This document shows, piece by piece, positions 1 through 7,688 of a DNA stretch of 54,329 nucleotides. The notes under the pieces were generated by a model that was not told the origin of the DNA, searched no databases, and saw only the letters and a program-made list of their open reading frames with translations. The position numbers and the translations under genes were made by a program. The first letter of the stretch is position 1. Every line of letters starts with the position of its first letter. Origin of the DNA: Spirochaeta sp. (GTDB taxonomy: Bacteria; Spirochaetota; Spirochaetia; DSM-27196; Alkalispirochaetaceae); contig SLRR01000014.1 in NCBI GenBank assembly GCA_007130865.1, positions 1 through 54,329 on the forward strand, read 5' to 3'.

Positions 1-121
1 CTACCTCTTCGATCTCCTCGAGCTCTTCCGCCTCGGCGATCTCTTCTACCTCTTCGATCTCCTCGAGCTCTTCCGCCTCGGCGATCTCTTCTACCTCTTC
101 GATCTCCTCGAGCTCTTCCGC
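1..121 (-). repeat. 45-bp in-frame tandem repeat
   Basis: Two exact 45-bp copies (1-45 and 46-90) and most of a third (91-121) lie in tandem at the window edge. Read on the minus strand they encode a 15-residue unit, EEIAEAEELEEIEEV, within the acidic tail of the truncated membrane protein. The near-identity at DNA level suggests recent expansion or contraction. The array may continue past the edge. Confidence 0.95.
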
Positions 122-1537
122 TTCCGACACCGGCTCGGCTTCGTCGAGTTCGTCCAGGTCTTCCACCTCTTCCACGTCCACCGGCTTCATGCCGGCAAAC
201 TCACCGGTGCCGTGCGGCGCTGTGGGGCTTGCCGGTTCCACCGGAAACGGCGGTGCCGGCGCTCCGCGTCCCGCGAGGTTTCCGTACCGAGCGAGGGTGC
301 GTTCTATGATTTCCTCGATCTCCGCGAGGTTTACCGGCTCGATCCGGGCCGTCCTGTCGGCGGCGGTGGAGCCCATGAGCCGGTAGAGCTCCTCCCAGTG
401 ACGGTTGATATCCTGTTCGATCCGGGTACGCTGGTCCTCTTTCAATCGACCTACGCCGCGGCGGATCTGTTGTTCGATCTGCTCCCGCCGATGATCGAGC
501 TCCCGCTTCCAGAGCTCCGGGTCGATCGCGCGTCCCTCCCGCAGGTAGTCGCGTATAACCGCTTGTTGAAACCGGCGAAACCGCTCCGCAATAATTATCG
601 TGGGATCCTGCCGGATGTTCAGGATCAGGTACACTGCGATGAACGTGACCAGAAAAATCGCGCCGAGAAGTATCCACTGCAGCGACCGGTCCATGTACAA
701 ATCACTCTCGTTTATGAGGTATACCGAGGTCGGCAGAGCGCGTTCCGCCGGCAATGTCTCCAGGGCATAACTCTCGCCCAGGGAACTGCGAACTATCGGC
801 ATGACGTCATCCCCGGCGAGCACCTGGTCTATAAACTCCAGGTCAGCTTGCTCAAAATGACGCCTCGCGTTGAACACGACGTTACCGGCCGGCGTTATTC
901 TCACCCGGGTTGAGGGCGGCGCGATTCCTTCTGTCTGGAGACGGTTGTAAATACCAGTGGTTGCGGACCAGGCGATCAGCAATCCCCGGGGAGAGTTGAA
1001 GTTATCCAGAACGGGGACGACTACCCGCAACGCCGGGGGATCGGCGATCCACCGGAGTCCTACCACTTCCTCCGCGGCATCGGGAACGCGCAGCGGTGGA
1101 GATAGCTCTTCCACGGTGAGGTATTCGATCCGGGTCGGTTCGCGCACCCGGATATCTTCCTCCATCGTACTGTACCAGAGTCGACCACGTTCGCTGTCTA
1201 TGATCCTCAGATAATCGAGTTCGGGAAACTGATCGAACAGGCGACCCGCTGCAGCGGCCTGTTCTTCCGTATCTTCACGACTCTGGTTGATGAGAAAAAC
1301 GTTTCGTACGGCGGGATTATTCGCAAAGGATGCCACCGCCGCTTGCAGGTCTCGCTGGTACTCCGCGGTAACGCGCCGCGCTTCTGCAAGGATCTCCCGC
1401 GAGTTGTCCCGGACTCGCTGGTTGTAGAAGCGGGTGTCGAGAACGTCGAACAACCCCGAATAGGCCGCCACAGCGAAGCCGGTAAACACGATCGTCGCGA
1501 GTAGTAAGCTGATAAGAACTTTTTGCAATACTTTCAT
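1..1537 (-). CDS. Membrane-anchored sensor-like protein with acidic repeat tail (3' end outside window)
   Basis: I do not recognise the family. The reading frame opens at ATG 1537, with GGAG six bases upstream, and runs off the left edge after 512 codons, so it is C-terminally truncated here. Residues 5-25 form a membrane segment (KVLISLLLATIVFTGFAV). About 240 residues follow that are probably periplasmic and end at a second membrane segment (WILLGAIFLVTFIAVYLIL). The cytoplasmic part begins with a charged helical stretch rich in R, E and Q, passes through a Pro/Ala linker, and ends in an acidic tail carrying 15-residue repeats. The two-helix, large-loop layout resembles bacterial transmembrane sensors, but no HAMP, kinase, MCP or GGDEF domain is visible before the edge. 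A role in sensing or in scaffolding through the acidic tail is inference. Confidence 0.8.
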   Translation of the reverse strand, partial: MKVLQKVLISLLLATIVFTGFAVAAYSGLFDVLDTRFYNQRVRDNSREILAEARRVTAEYQRDLQAAVASFANNPAVRNVFLINQSREDTEEQAAAAGRLFDQFPELDYLRIIDSERGRLWYSTMEEDIRVREPTRIEYLTVEELSPPLRVPDAAEEVVGLRWIADPPALRVVVPVLDNFNSPRGLLIAWSATTGIYNRLQTEGIAPPSTRVRITPAGNVVFNARRHFEQADLEFIDQVLAGDDVMPIVRSSLGESYALETLPAERALPTSVYLINESDLYMDRSLQWILLGAIFLVTFIAVYLILNIRQDPTIIIAERFRRFQQAVIRDYLREGRAIDPELWKRELDHRREQIEQQIRRGVGRLKEDQRTRIEQDINRHWEELYRLMGSTAADRTARIEPVNLAEIEEIIERTLARYGNLAGRGAPAPPFPVEPASPTAPHGTGEFAGMKPVDVEEVEDLDELDEAEPVSEAEELEEIEEVEEIAEAEELEEIEEVEEIAEAEELEEIEEV

Positions 1538-1616
1538 TACGCTCCGGCCGCGTCCCCGTGCATACTAAGGTAGTATCTATTATCGGCTAACGCAAACTAC
1601 TCATTGAATACCGCGG

Positions 1617-1823
1617 TTACGACGCGATGATCGTGACGACGATTCGTCGCGAACCACCGAGATTGCGGAACTCACAGAGATAGATACCCTGCCACGTACC
1701 GAGCATGAACCGGCCGTTCCGGACAGGCACCACGACACTGACCCCGGTCAGCGACGATTTAACGTGCGCCGGCATATCATCAGGACCTTCCATGGTATGA
1801 ACGTACGCGGGATTATTCTCGTA
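1617..1823 (-). pseudogene. C-terminal remnant of a YjbQ/UPF0047 family protein
   Basis: Directly after the TAG stop of the cytidylate kinase gene, and in the same reading frame, 68 codons encode what is clearly the C-terminal half of a YjbQ/UPF0047 protein. They include [16 protein letters not shown], then [12 protein letters not shown] and GGSRRIVVT, ending at TAA 1617. Family members are about 130-140 residues and need an N-terminal half that is absent here; the kinase upstream is complete and unrelated. An ATG at 1793 could start a 58-residue peptide, but I see no good ribosome binding site. It is most simply a gene fragment left by a deletion that joined it to the kinase end. Confidence 0.75.
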
Positions 1824-2363
1824 CTATCCTCGCGACCGGCGTCGTTCCAGCTCCTGCACGACGACACGTACTATTTCCTCGGGTAGGTACTGCTCCGTAT
1901 CGATAACGAGATCCGCAAACTCCCAGTCGTCAATGTCGATCTCGTAGAGTCGAAGATACCGCGCACGGTCCCGGCGGTCCCGTGCTTCCGTGTGCCTCAG
2001 CGTCTCCTGGTAATCGCCTCCCTCGCGCCGATGGATGCGCGCCGCCCGCACCTCCCGGGACGCGCGCAGATACACAGTCAGGTCCGCTTCTCCTTTCAAC
2101 AACCAGATCGCAAGACGCGAGGCGAGAACGCAACTTCCGCGACGCGCCTCCTCCACCTGGCGGTTGTCAAGATAGCGGTCCCACTTATCATCTTCCTCGG
2201 CCATACGCGCCATCTCTTCAAAACTGACGCCCTGCTCCTCCGCCATCATCCGGAACGTGTAGTTGATAAACTCCACCTTCAGCGTGTCCGCAAGCAACCG
2301 GCTCACCGTGGTGTTTCCGCACCCGCTTTTTCCCGAAATCGCTACCCGAACGAAATCGTTCAT
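1824..2363 (-). CDS. Cytidylate kinase-like P-loop NMP kinase
   Basis: 179 residues, the short form typical of the archaeal-type cytidylate kinase family, which phosphorylates CMP/dCMP in pyrimidine nucleotide metabolism. The P-loop is SGKSGCGNTT near residue 10. The usual lysine of the GK[ST] signature is replaced by Asn (GCGNTT), as in other proteins of this group that start ISGxxGxGxxT. Arg-rich lid-like segments (RRGSC, ARIHRREGG, EARDRRDRARY) follow, and the C-terminal part matches (ADLVIDT). AGAGGTAACGC precedes ATG 2363, and the yicC stop lies 18 bases upstream, so the two are probably co-transcribed. The exact nucleotide specificity is inferred from family resemblance. Confidence 0.75.
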   Translation of the reverse strand: MNDFVRVAISGKSGCGNTTVSRLLADTLKVEFINYTFRMMAEEQGVSFEEMARMAEEDDKWDRYLDNRQVEEARRGSCVLASRLAIWLLKGEADLTVYLRASREVRAARIHRREGGDYQETLRHTEARDRRDRARYLRLYEIDIDDWEFADLVIDTEQYLPEEIVRVVVQELERRRSRG

Positions 2364-2381
2364 GCGTTACCTCTGAACAAC

Positions 2382-3248
2382 CTACTCAATGTTACGCACC
2401 TGTTCCCGGATCGCCTCGACGGCATCCTTTGCCTCCACGACTGCTGCCTGAACCTCCGGCAGGACCGTCTTGCTGCCAATCGTGTTGATCTCCCGATTGA
2501 ACTCCTGGCAGATGAAGTCCAGCCGCTTTCCGGTAGGTTTTCCTGCCTCCAGCAGTTCCCGGAACGCCGCGAGGTGACTGCGGAGCCGCACCATCTCCTC
2601 GTTGGTAGAGTGCCGAACGATGAGCGCCGCCGCTTCAGCGTACACGCGCTGTTCGTCCGCGTCTTCTCCCAGAACTTCCCGGAACTTTTCCTGCACCGTG
2701 CGGAAGATCACCTCCTCCACTTTCGGAGCGTTCGCAGCAAAGACCGAGACGGCATCCTCCAGGCGGTCGATCTGGACCCGGATATCCTCCACCGTGGCGG
2801 CTCCCTCGCGGCGGCGCGTTTCGTCCCACCGGTGCAGCGCCTCCTGGAGCGCGTCCATGACCTCGTCACGATACGTCGCCGCCTGGTGACGATGCTCTGT
2901 ATGGATAACACCTTCAAAGGCGAGTATGTCTCCGTACGTGGGCGGAGCGTCCACGCCGGCGATCCTTCCGATCTCGCGCAAGGCGTCCCGCACCGCTTCA
3001 ACGGCCCGGGAATCCACGCGTACCACGAGATCCTCCTGATACTCCCGGAGGCGAACCGTCACCTCGACTTTGCCACGCGCCGCCACGGTACCAACTACGG
3101 CTTTCAACTCCGGCTCGAGCTCCGCAAGAAAGGAGGGCAACCCGGAATAGATCTCGAGATACCGGTTATTCACACTCCTCACCTCGACGACCAGCGAACG
3201 GTCGGCACTGTTTCGCTCTACCGAGGCGTACCCGGTCATGCTACGCAT
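2382..3248 (-). CDS. yicC: YicC/YloC family endoribonuclease
   Basis: About 288 residues, full length for the YicC family, whose members are endoribonucleases acting in RNA turnover. It begins MRSMTGYA, the signature N-terminus of the family. The C-terminal half carries FRELLEAGKPTGKRLDFICQEFNREINTIGSK, reported here as FICQEFNREINT, the conserved DUF1732 core. I chose ATG 3248 because GGGGGAGGTG sits five bases upstream; ATG 3239 (MTGYA) would be too far from it, and a longer frame reaching 3275 lacks a site. The start overlaps the last eight bases of murC, which suggests translational coupling. Confidence 0.93.
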   Translation of the reverse strand: MRSMTGYASVERNSADRSLVVEVRSVNNRYLEIYSGLPSFLAELEPELKAVVGTVAARGKVEVTVRLREYQEDLVVRVDSRAVEAVRDALREIGRIAGVDAPPTYGDILAFEGVIHTEHRHQAATYRDEVMDALQEALHRWDETRRREGAATVEDIRVQIDRLEDAVSVFAANAPKVEEVIFRTVQEKFREVLGEDADEQRVYAEAAALIVRHSTNEEMVRLRSHLAAFRELLEAGKPTGKRLDFICQEFNREINTIGSKTVLPEVQAAVVEAKDAVEAIREQVRNIE

Positions 3249-4701
3249 CGTCACCTCCCCCAAAACGAGATTCAAGTAACGCCTTCACGCGGTGGCCTAT
3301 TCGGAAGTTGTCCCCCGCCCCCATCGTAATGAACACGTCGCCGGGCCGCAGTTCTCCCTCGATTCGCCGGGCGGCCCGCTCGAAATCCGGCTCGTACCAG
3401 ACTGTTCGGCAGACCTCGACGAGCTTACGGTAAAACGCTTCCCCCGTAAGCCCCGTCTGATTCGTCTCCCGGGCGGAAGCGTATATATCGTTCAGTACCA
3501 GCAGATCCGCTTCCCGGAAAGCCGGACCAAACTGGTCCAGGAGCGCGGCGGTCCGGGAATAGGTATGAGACATGAAGTCCACCACGAGGCGGCTGTCGGG
3601 ATAGAACTCACGGTATCCCGCCAGGGTCTTCGCGATCGCCGTGGGGTGGTGTCCGTAGTCATCGATGATAGTGATCCCCCCGACCCGGGCGATCAGCTCG
3701 CTTCTCCGCCGCGTTCCCTGGAATCGCGAAAGACCCGCCCGCCACTCCTCCCAGGACAGGGACCGGGCGGAACGTCCGTACCGGTGCAACAGTTCCGTCA
3801 GCGCCGCTACCGCCGCGGTGGCGTTTGCGATCATGTGTCGGCCCGGTACACGCAGCGTCCAGGGTTCATCCGACATGCCCAGGGTAAAACGCTGAACCCC
3901 GCTACCGGTTTCAAGGTGAGTGCAGCGCCAGGGACCGTCTGCGTGAAAACCGTACGGCACGATGTTTATATCAGGACGGTCCCTGCTCACCGTCCGGGCA
4001 ACCTCCCGTGCACCGAGATCGTCGGCGCAATAAACGAGAGCCCCTTCCTTGGCGAGACTATTACCGTACTCCACAAACGCGTCCCGGATGTCCTGGTAGT
4101 CCCGGAAATAGTCCTGGTGGTCCGGTTCGACCCCGGTAACGATCGCTACAGCGGGCGAGAACTCGAGAAAGTGACGCCGGTACTCGCAGGTTTCCGCGAT
4201 GAGCAGCTCGTTGCCGAGACACAATGTGGCGGAACCGCCGAAGGAAGGCACGGCGCTTCCCACGATAACCGTCACCGGCAGGTCGGTCTCCGACACAAGC
4301 GTCCCCAGCATCGCAGTAGTCGTGGTCTTGCCGTGTACACCGCTCACTCCAAGGCTTAGACGGGATCGGGACAGAGTACCGAGAACCTCGGCGTAACTCA
4401 TTTGGGGTATTCCTCGCCGCTCCGCTTCCCGCCGTTCCGGGTTTTCCGGTCCGTACGCAGCGGAATACACCAGGAGATTCGCGTTCTCCGGCACGTGGAC
4501 CGCGTCAAACCCAACCCGCGGTGACACGCCGACCTTTGCCAGGAGTTCGTCCGTATAAAACGTCTCCGCTACATCGCTGCCGGAAACCACAGCGTGTTCG
4601 CTTGAGAGCACCTCCGCGATCGCCGCCATACCGGTTCCCTTGATACCTGTCAGATGAACGACCCGGCCGCGGAACATCCCAGGTTGATCCAAATCGGGCA
4701 T
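3241..4701 (-). CDS. murC: UDP-N-acetylmuramate--L-alanine ligase
   Basis: 486 residues, normal for MurC, the cytoplasmic ligase that adds the first amino acid to UDP-MurNAc in peptidoglycan synthesis. Seen in order: the N-terminal UDP-binding loop GIKGTGM near residue 19, the ATP P-loop GVSGVHGKTTTT near 120, the central-domain segment VEPDHQDYF, and the C-terminal DDYGHHPTAI with the family DYGHHP motif. Mpl-type ligases share this architecture, but the DYGHHPTAI and length favour MurC. A possible -10 TAGACT lies six bases before ATG 4701 and no Shine-Dalgarno is visible. The stop overlaps the yicC start. Confidence 0.9.
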   Translation of the reverse strand: MPDLDQPGMFRGRVVHLTGIKGTGMAAIAEVLSSEHAVVSGSDVAETFYTDELLAKVGVSPRVGFDAVHVPENANLLVYSAAYGPENPERREAERRGIPQMSYAEVLGTLSRSRLSLGVSGVHGKTTTTAMLGTLVSETDLPVTVIVGSAVPSFGGSATLCLGNELLIAETCEYRRHFLEFSPAVAIVTGVEPDHQDYFRDYQDIRDAFVEYGNSLAKEGALVYCADDLGAREVARTVSRDRPDINIVPYGFHADGPWRCTHLETGSGVQRFTLGMSDEPWTLRVPGRHMIANATAAVAALTELLHRYGRSARSLSWEEWRAGLSRFQGTRRRSELIARVGGITIIDDYGHHPTAIAKTLAGYREFYPDSRLVVDFMSHTYSRTAALLDQFGPAFREADLLVLNDIYASARETNQTGLTGEAFYRKLVEVCRTVWYEPDFERAARRIEGELRPGDVFITMGAGDNFRIGHRVKALLESRFGGGDDA

Positions 4702-4763
4702 GGAGTGAGTCTACGCGCTTCTACCGGGCGACGTCCAGCACAGGTTTTCAAAATCAGGTATCG

Positions 4764-4806
4764 CAATGTTGGGTGTCGGCGCGGCATTCCACATTGAGAA
4801 CTCCTG
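4764..4806. repeat. Palindromic repeat, copy 1 (downstream of cheY)
   Basis: Between the cheY stop and the murC start. It shares a long imperfect match with the element at 5252-5301: CAATGT, then GGGTGTCGG, then CCACATT, then AGAACTCCTG, in the same order and spacing. CAATGT and ACATTG can pair as a hairpin. The two copies flank cheY in direct orientation. Confidence 0.6.
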
Positions 4807-4820
4807 CGTCCATCAGCAGC

Positions 4821-5189
4821 TCAAAAATCGAGTGAACGGGTGACTCTCTGGATGATCGCAAGCAGCGTATCGCGGTTGAACGGTTTCGTTATCCACGCAG
4901 TGGCACCTGCCTGCATGCCTTCCCGCTTCCGCTCGGTCTCACTCTCGGTGGTGAGCATGACGATCGGAACGGACCGGTTGACGGATCCCTTCCGTATCGC
5001 CTGGATCAGTTCGATTCCGTTCATCGTGACCATGTTGTAGTCGGTTATCACGAGATCGATTCGGTCGCTGAATCGCTCGATCGCGTCGGTACCGTCCGAC
5101 GCGAGGGATACTTCGTGACCGGCATCGGTGAGGATCGTCTTTACCATCTGGCGCATCGAGGCGGAGTCGTCCACGACAAGTACTTTCAT
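4821..5189 (-). CDS. cheY: CheY-like single-domain response regulator
   Basis: About 122 residues from ATG 5189, exactly a lone receiver domain. The acidic pair is in VVDDSASMRQMV, the phosphoacceptor Asp in LVITDYNM, then the conserved Thr in VMLTTES and the Lys in WITKPFN. That is the full set of receiver residues, so it should be phosphorylatable. In this organism such a protein would be expected to carry chemotaxis signals to the flagellar switch, but no chemotaxis gene lies nearby, so the partner is unknown. The frame extends upstream to 5261, but those residues are not conserved receiver sequence. Palindromic repeats occupy both flanks, and the gene may be transcribed alone. Confidence 0.88.
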   Translation of the reverse strand: MKVLVVDDSASMRQMVKTILTDAGHEVSLASDGTDAIERFSDRIDLVITDYNMVTMNGIELIQAIRKGSVNRSVPIVMLTTESETERKREGMQAGATAWITKPFNRDTLLAIIQRVTRSLDF

Positions 5190-5251
5190 AGATTTACTAA
5201 CGAGTAGAATACCACAACGTAGGAAAGAAGCAAAATCAAGACGTTTTTGGC

Positions 5252-5301
5252 GAGTTCTCAATGTGGGGTGTCGGAACGACCTCCCACATTTAGAACTCCT
5301 G
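5252..5301. repeat. Palindromic repeat, copy 2 (between rsmE and cheY)
   Basis: A long inverted repeat: GAGTTCT plus AATGTGGG (5252-5267) pairs with CCCACATT plus AGAACTC (5283-5298), with one mismatch between the two blocks. An inner TCG/CGA pair sits in the loop. It overlaps the rsmE stop codon. There is no T-run, so it is not an ordinary intrinsic terminator. It resembles the copy at 4764-4806 and could be a REP-type element. Confidence 0.7.
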
Positions 5302-6021
5302 GCTGCAGACCGATCCCACCAGCAGCGTCGCGGCCGTCTCCGTTCTCAATATACGCTGTCCAAGCGAGACCGGACGGTACCCGCGGCCACGCAGGAGTGT
5401 TTCCTCCCGGTCGGCGAACCCCCGTTCCGGCCCGACGCAGATGCGTACGGAGGTGGATCGGTTTACCTCCCGGAGCATCTCTTCCAGGGAGAAACCGTCG
5501 TCGCTCCGCAACGCGCCGAAAAGACGTAACGTTCGACCTTCTTCAGGAGTATCCGGATCCTCCTCGAGCGCCTCGTCCAGCCGGGCAAACCGGAGCAACC
5601 TGGGTGCAACGGTATGACCGCCCTGGCTCAAGCCGTCTTGCAGGTACAGATCGGGATCGTCCCAGGCGGAACTTGTCAGGTACGAGCGCTCGCCCAGATC
5701 GCCGGAAAACACGCGGATCTCCTCCACTCCCAGGGACGCCATGTCGCGCCAGAGCCGCTTCAGGACCGGCGGCCGGGGGTGCCCCAGGAGGACCGTCACC
5801 GGAGCGGGCGGTGGTGCGGGCCCTTGCCACCGCGCGGCGAGGACGATCTCGTTATCGTCGAGCTGTTCTATCAGGATCTCTCCAACGGGTCCGTTGATAA
5901 CGCCCGCTCGGAGAACATCGCCGACGCGGGCACGAAGAATCGATCGTATGTGGCGATGCCGCCGATCCGATCGGGGAAGCGAGTAGGATTCCGCCTGGTG
6001 AGAGAAGAGAACCAGATTCAA
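5290..6021 (-). CDS. rsmE: 16S rRNA (uracil-1498-N3)-methyltransferase
   Basis: 243 residues, standard for RsmE, a SPOUT-class enzyme that methylates U1498 of 16S rRNA using S-adenosylmethionine. The SPOUT knot motifs are clear: CVGPERGF and LGQRILRTETAA near the C-terminus. The N-terminal PUA-like part contains the HRHIRSILRARVGD segment typical of the family. The start is TTG 6021, giving MNLVLF; it overlaps the TGA of the tetR gene by two bases, so coupled translation is likely. The stop codon lies inside the palindromic repeat. Confidence 0.93.
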   Translation of the reverse strand: MNLVLFSHQAESYSLPRSDRRHRHIRSILRARVGDVLRAGVINGPVGEILIEQLDDNEIVLAARWQGPAPPPAPVTVLLGHPRPPVLKRLWRDMASLGVEEIRVFSGDLGERSYLTSSAWDDPDLYLQDGLSQGGHTVAPRLLRFARLDEALEEDPDTPEEGRTLRLFGALRSDDGFSLEEMLREVNRSTSVRICVGPERGFADREETLLRGRGYRPVSLGQRILRTETAATLLVGSVCSQEF

Positions 6022-6608
6022 TCGGGTGTATGCTCGCGGAACATCTCGCCGGCTTGCTCAAAAAACGCCGCCACGTCATCCACCGGAACGGTACCGGCGC
6101 CGAGTAGCCGCTGCAGAATCAACCCGTCCAGCGTGGTGAGCAGCACCTGGGCCATCACGGTATACTCCCGGTCGCCACCATACACGCGGCCGAGCCCTTC
6201 TCCAATGATGCTTCGCCAGCGGTGGTACTCCTCGATGAACCGTTCCCGCAGGGAAGGGTTCTCCGTAAGTGCCTCCTGGATCAGGTAAAGGTGTATATGG
6301 CCGCGGCTGCGCGAGTGCATCACCGTATCCAGAACCATCCGGAACACGGTCTTGGGCGACAGGGCGGTACCGCTCGACTCAAGCCACCGGAAAATGCGCT
6401 CGGTCATCCGGTTCATGTGGCGGTCGGCGATATCAAAAATGAGGTCGCTCTTGGTTGAATAGTAGTAATAGAGCGTACCTTTGCTGATACCCGCGGCGTC
6501 GGCAATCGTGGCGAGCGTGGTATGCTCGATTCCGCGGTCCCGGATCAGCTGTGCCGCCACCTGGAGTATATGCTCCCGCTTGGCGGGTGTGGTTTTCCGC
6601 TGGCCCAT
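6018..6608 (-). CDS. TetR-family transcriptional regulator
   Basis: 196 residues with an N-terminal TetR helix-turn-helix (IADAAGISKGTLYYYYSTKSDL, key part GISKGTLYYYY) and a ligand-binding C-terminal domain with no recognisable specificity. I start it at ATG 6608 (MGQRKTTPAK), because a -35/-10 pair ends six bases before it and the residues upstream to 6653 are not conserved. It is co-transcribed with rsmE through an overlapping stop/start, which is unusual for a regulator. It may control itself or the divergent pspC gene 106 bases away, but the ligand is unknown. Confidence 0.88.
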   Translation of the reverse strand: MGQRKTTPAKREHILQVAAQLIRDRGIEHTTLATIADAAGISKGTLYYYYSTKSDLIFDIADRHMNRMTERIFRWLESSGTALSPKTVFRMVLDTVMHSRSRGHIHLYLIQEALTENPSLRERFIEEYHRWRSIIGEGLGRVYGGDREYTVMAQVLLTTLDGLILQRLLGAGTVPVDDVAAFFEQAGEMFREHTPD

Positions 6609-6644
6609 GAAGTGATCGTAACGTATCCGACGGCCCCGGGTCAA
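6609..6644 (-). promoter_or_regulatory. Leaderless-type promoter of tetR
   Basis: TTGACC (6644-6639), 18 bases, TACGAT (6620-6615), then six bases (CACTTC) to ATG 6608. There is no Shine-Dalgarno. Transcription would begin at or next to the start codon. Confidence 0.5.
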
Positions 6645-6679
6645 TTTATACAAGGTACTCCTGAATCGATACGCGTCTC

Positions 6680-6714
6680 TTGTCCCGGCGGTAATGATAA
6701 TCTAAAATGCGGCC
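6680..6714 (+). promoter_or_regulatory. Leaderless-type promoter of pspC
   Basis: TTGTCC (6680-6685), 17 bases, TAAAAT (6703-6708), then six bases (GCGGCC) to ATG 6715. No Shine-Dalgarno is present. This is one of the clearest examples of the pattern. Confidence 0.65.
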
Positions 6715-6927
6715 ATGACTGATTACAGGATACCGGAACCTCAGAAGAAACTGTACCGTAGTCGGCGGGATCGGAAAATCGCCGGTGTATGCGGCGGTAT
6801 CGCAGAATACTTCGGCATCGACTCGACGCTGGTGCGTCTGGGACTCGTCGTGTTCATCCTCATCGGAGGCAGTGGTGTCCTGGCGTACCTGATCGCGGCA
6901 CTTATCATGAAAGACGATCCGCGTTAA
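6715..6927 (+). CDS. PspC-domain membrane protein
   Basis: 70 residues, a minimal PspC domain. The N-terminal KLYRSRRDRKIAGVCGG and AEYFGIDSTLVRL segments are the family signature, followed by one hydrophobic helix (LVVFILIGGSGVLAYLIAALIM). PspC proteins are inner-membrane partners in phage-shock-type envelope stress responses, but stand-alone copies like this are common and their role is often unknown. It is a single gene, with tetR diverging upstream and udk converging downstream. The start is fixed by the promoter six bases away. Confidence 0.92.
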   Translation: MTDYRIPEPQKKLYRSRRDRKIAGVCGGIAEYFGIDSTLVRLGLVVFILIGGSGVLAYLIAALIMKDDPR

Positions 6928-6983
6928 GAAGTCCGCCGGCGAGCGTCTCCGGTGCGCGACACGCCCGAGTCTTAGCCCCAACG

Positions 6984-7589
6984 TCAGTCGATGATCTCCC
7001 GCATGAACGAGCCGAGCACTTCCAGCGCTTTCATGTTCTGCCCTCCCTCGGGAACGATCAGGTCCGCGTAAACCTTGCTGGGCTCGATAAACTCGTAATG
7101 TCCCGGCCTGACCGTATCCATGTACTGGTCGATCACCGACTGCACCGTGCGGCCCCGTTCCTCAATATCCCGGGTCATGCGCCGGATAAACCGGATATCG
7201 TCGGGGGTGTCTACAAAGATCTTGAGGTCGATAAGTTCCCGCAAGCGCGGTTCAAAGAAGATCATGATCCCTTCCAGCACGACGAGCTTTCCCGGCTTTA
7301 CCCGGACCGTGTCCTCCCGGCGGCGGTGGTTCACAAAGTCATACAGCGGCATCGCGATCTCGTCGCCCCGACGGAGAGCGGAGATCTGCTCCACCAGCAG
7401 ATCCGTGTCAAACGCGGAAGGGTGGTCAAAGTTGAACGCCGTGATGTTGGTGTTGTTCACGTACTCCGCGGAGAGGTAGTAATTGTCCTGTGGAATAAAC
7501 GTGAACTCCCCGACGATCTCGGATATCTTGCGAACGATCGTAGTCTTCCCCGATCCGGAGCCTCCGGTTATGCCGATAATGCGTGCCAT
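6984..7589 (-). CDS. udk: Uridine kinase
   Basis: 201 residues from ATG 7589. The P-loop [12 protein letters not shown] is at residue 6, QDNYY at the nucleoside site, then NFDHPSAFD and YDFVNHRR. All are standard for Udk, which phosphorylates uridine and cytidine in pyrimidine salvage. The frame continues upstream to 7646, but those residues are not conserved, and a promoter lies 10 bases before ATG 7589. It is a single gene on the minus strand behind the histidine kinase gene. Confidence 0.93.
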   Translation of the reverse strand: MARIIGITGGSGSGKTTIVRKISEIVGEFTFIPQDNYYLSAEYVNNTNITAFNFDHPSAFDTDLLVEQISALRRGDEIAMPLYDFVNHRRREDTVRVKPGKLVVLEGIMIFFEPRLRELIDLKIFVDTPDDIRFIRRMTRDIEERGRTVQSVIDQYMDTVRPGHYEFIEPSKVYADLIVPEGGQNMKALEVLGSFMREIID

Positions 7590-7628
7590 GAGTACGGGAA
7601 ATATAGGGTGTCCCGGCGCTCTGCGCAA
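7590..7628 (-). promoter_or_regulatory. Leaderless-type promoter of udk
   Basis: TTGCGC (7628-7623), 17 bases, TATATT (7605-7600), then ten bases to ATG 7589. There is no Shine-Dalgarno. A start site about seven bases after the -10 leaves at most a three-base leader. The remaining 60 bases down to the kinase stop at 7689 hold nothing I can name. Confidence 0.55.
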
Positions 7629-7688
7629 CCACCGGAGAGGTCTCATGCGTCCGTGTCGAATGCGTCTCCGGTGTGCCGCGCCCGTACA

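Noticed and set aside
4-121. 45-bp repeats as a CRISPR array
   Set aside because: The units are contiguous without spacers and are in frame with a protein repeat.
3241-4701. GIKGTGM loop in MurC as an unusual variant or an Mpl ligase
   Set aside because: GIKGxGM is a common form of the MurC loop in Bacillus and spirochaetes, and the rest of the protein matches MurC.
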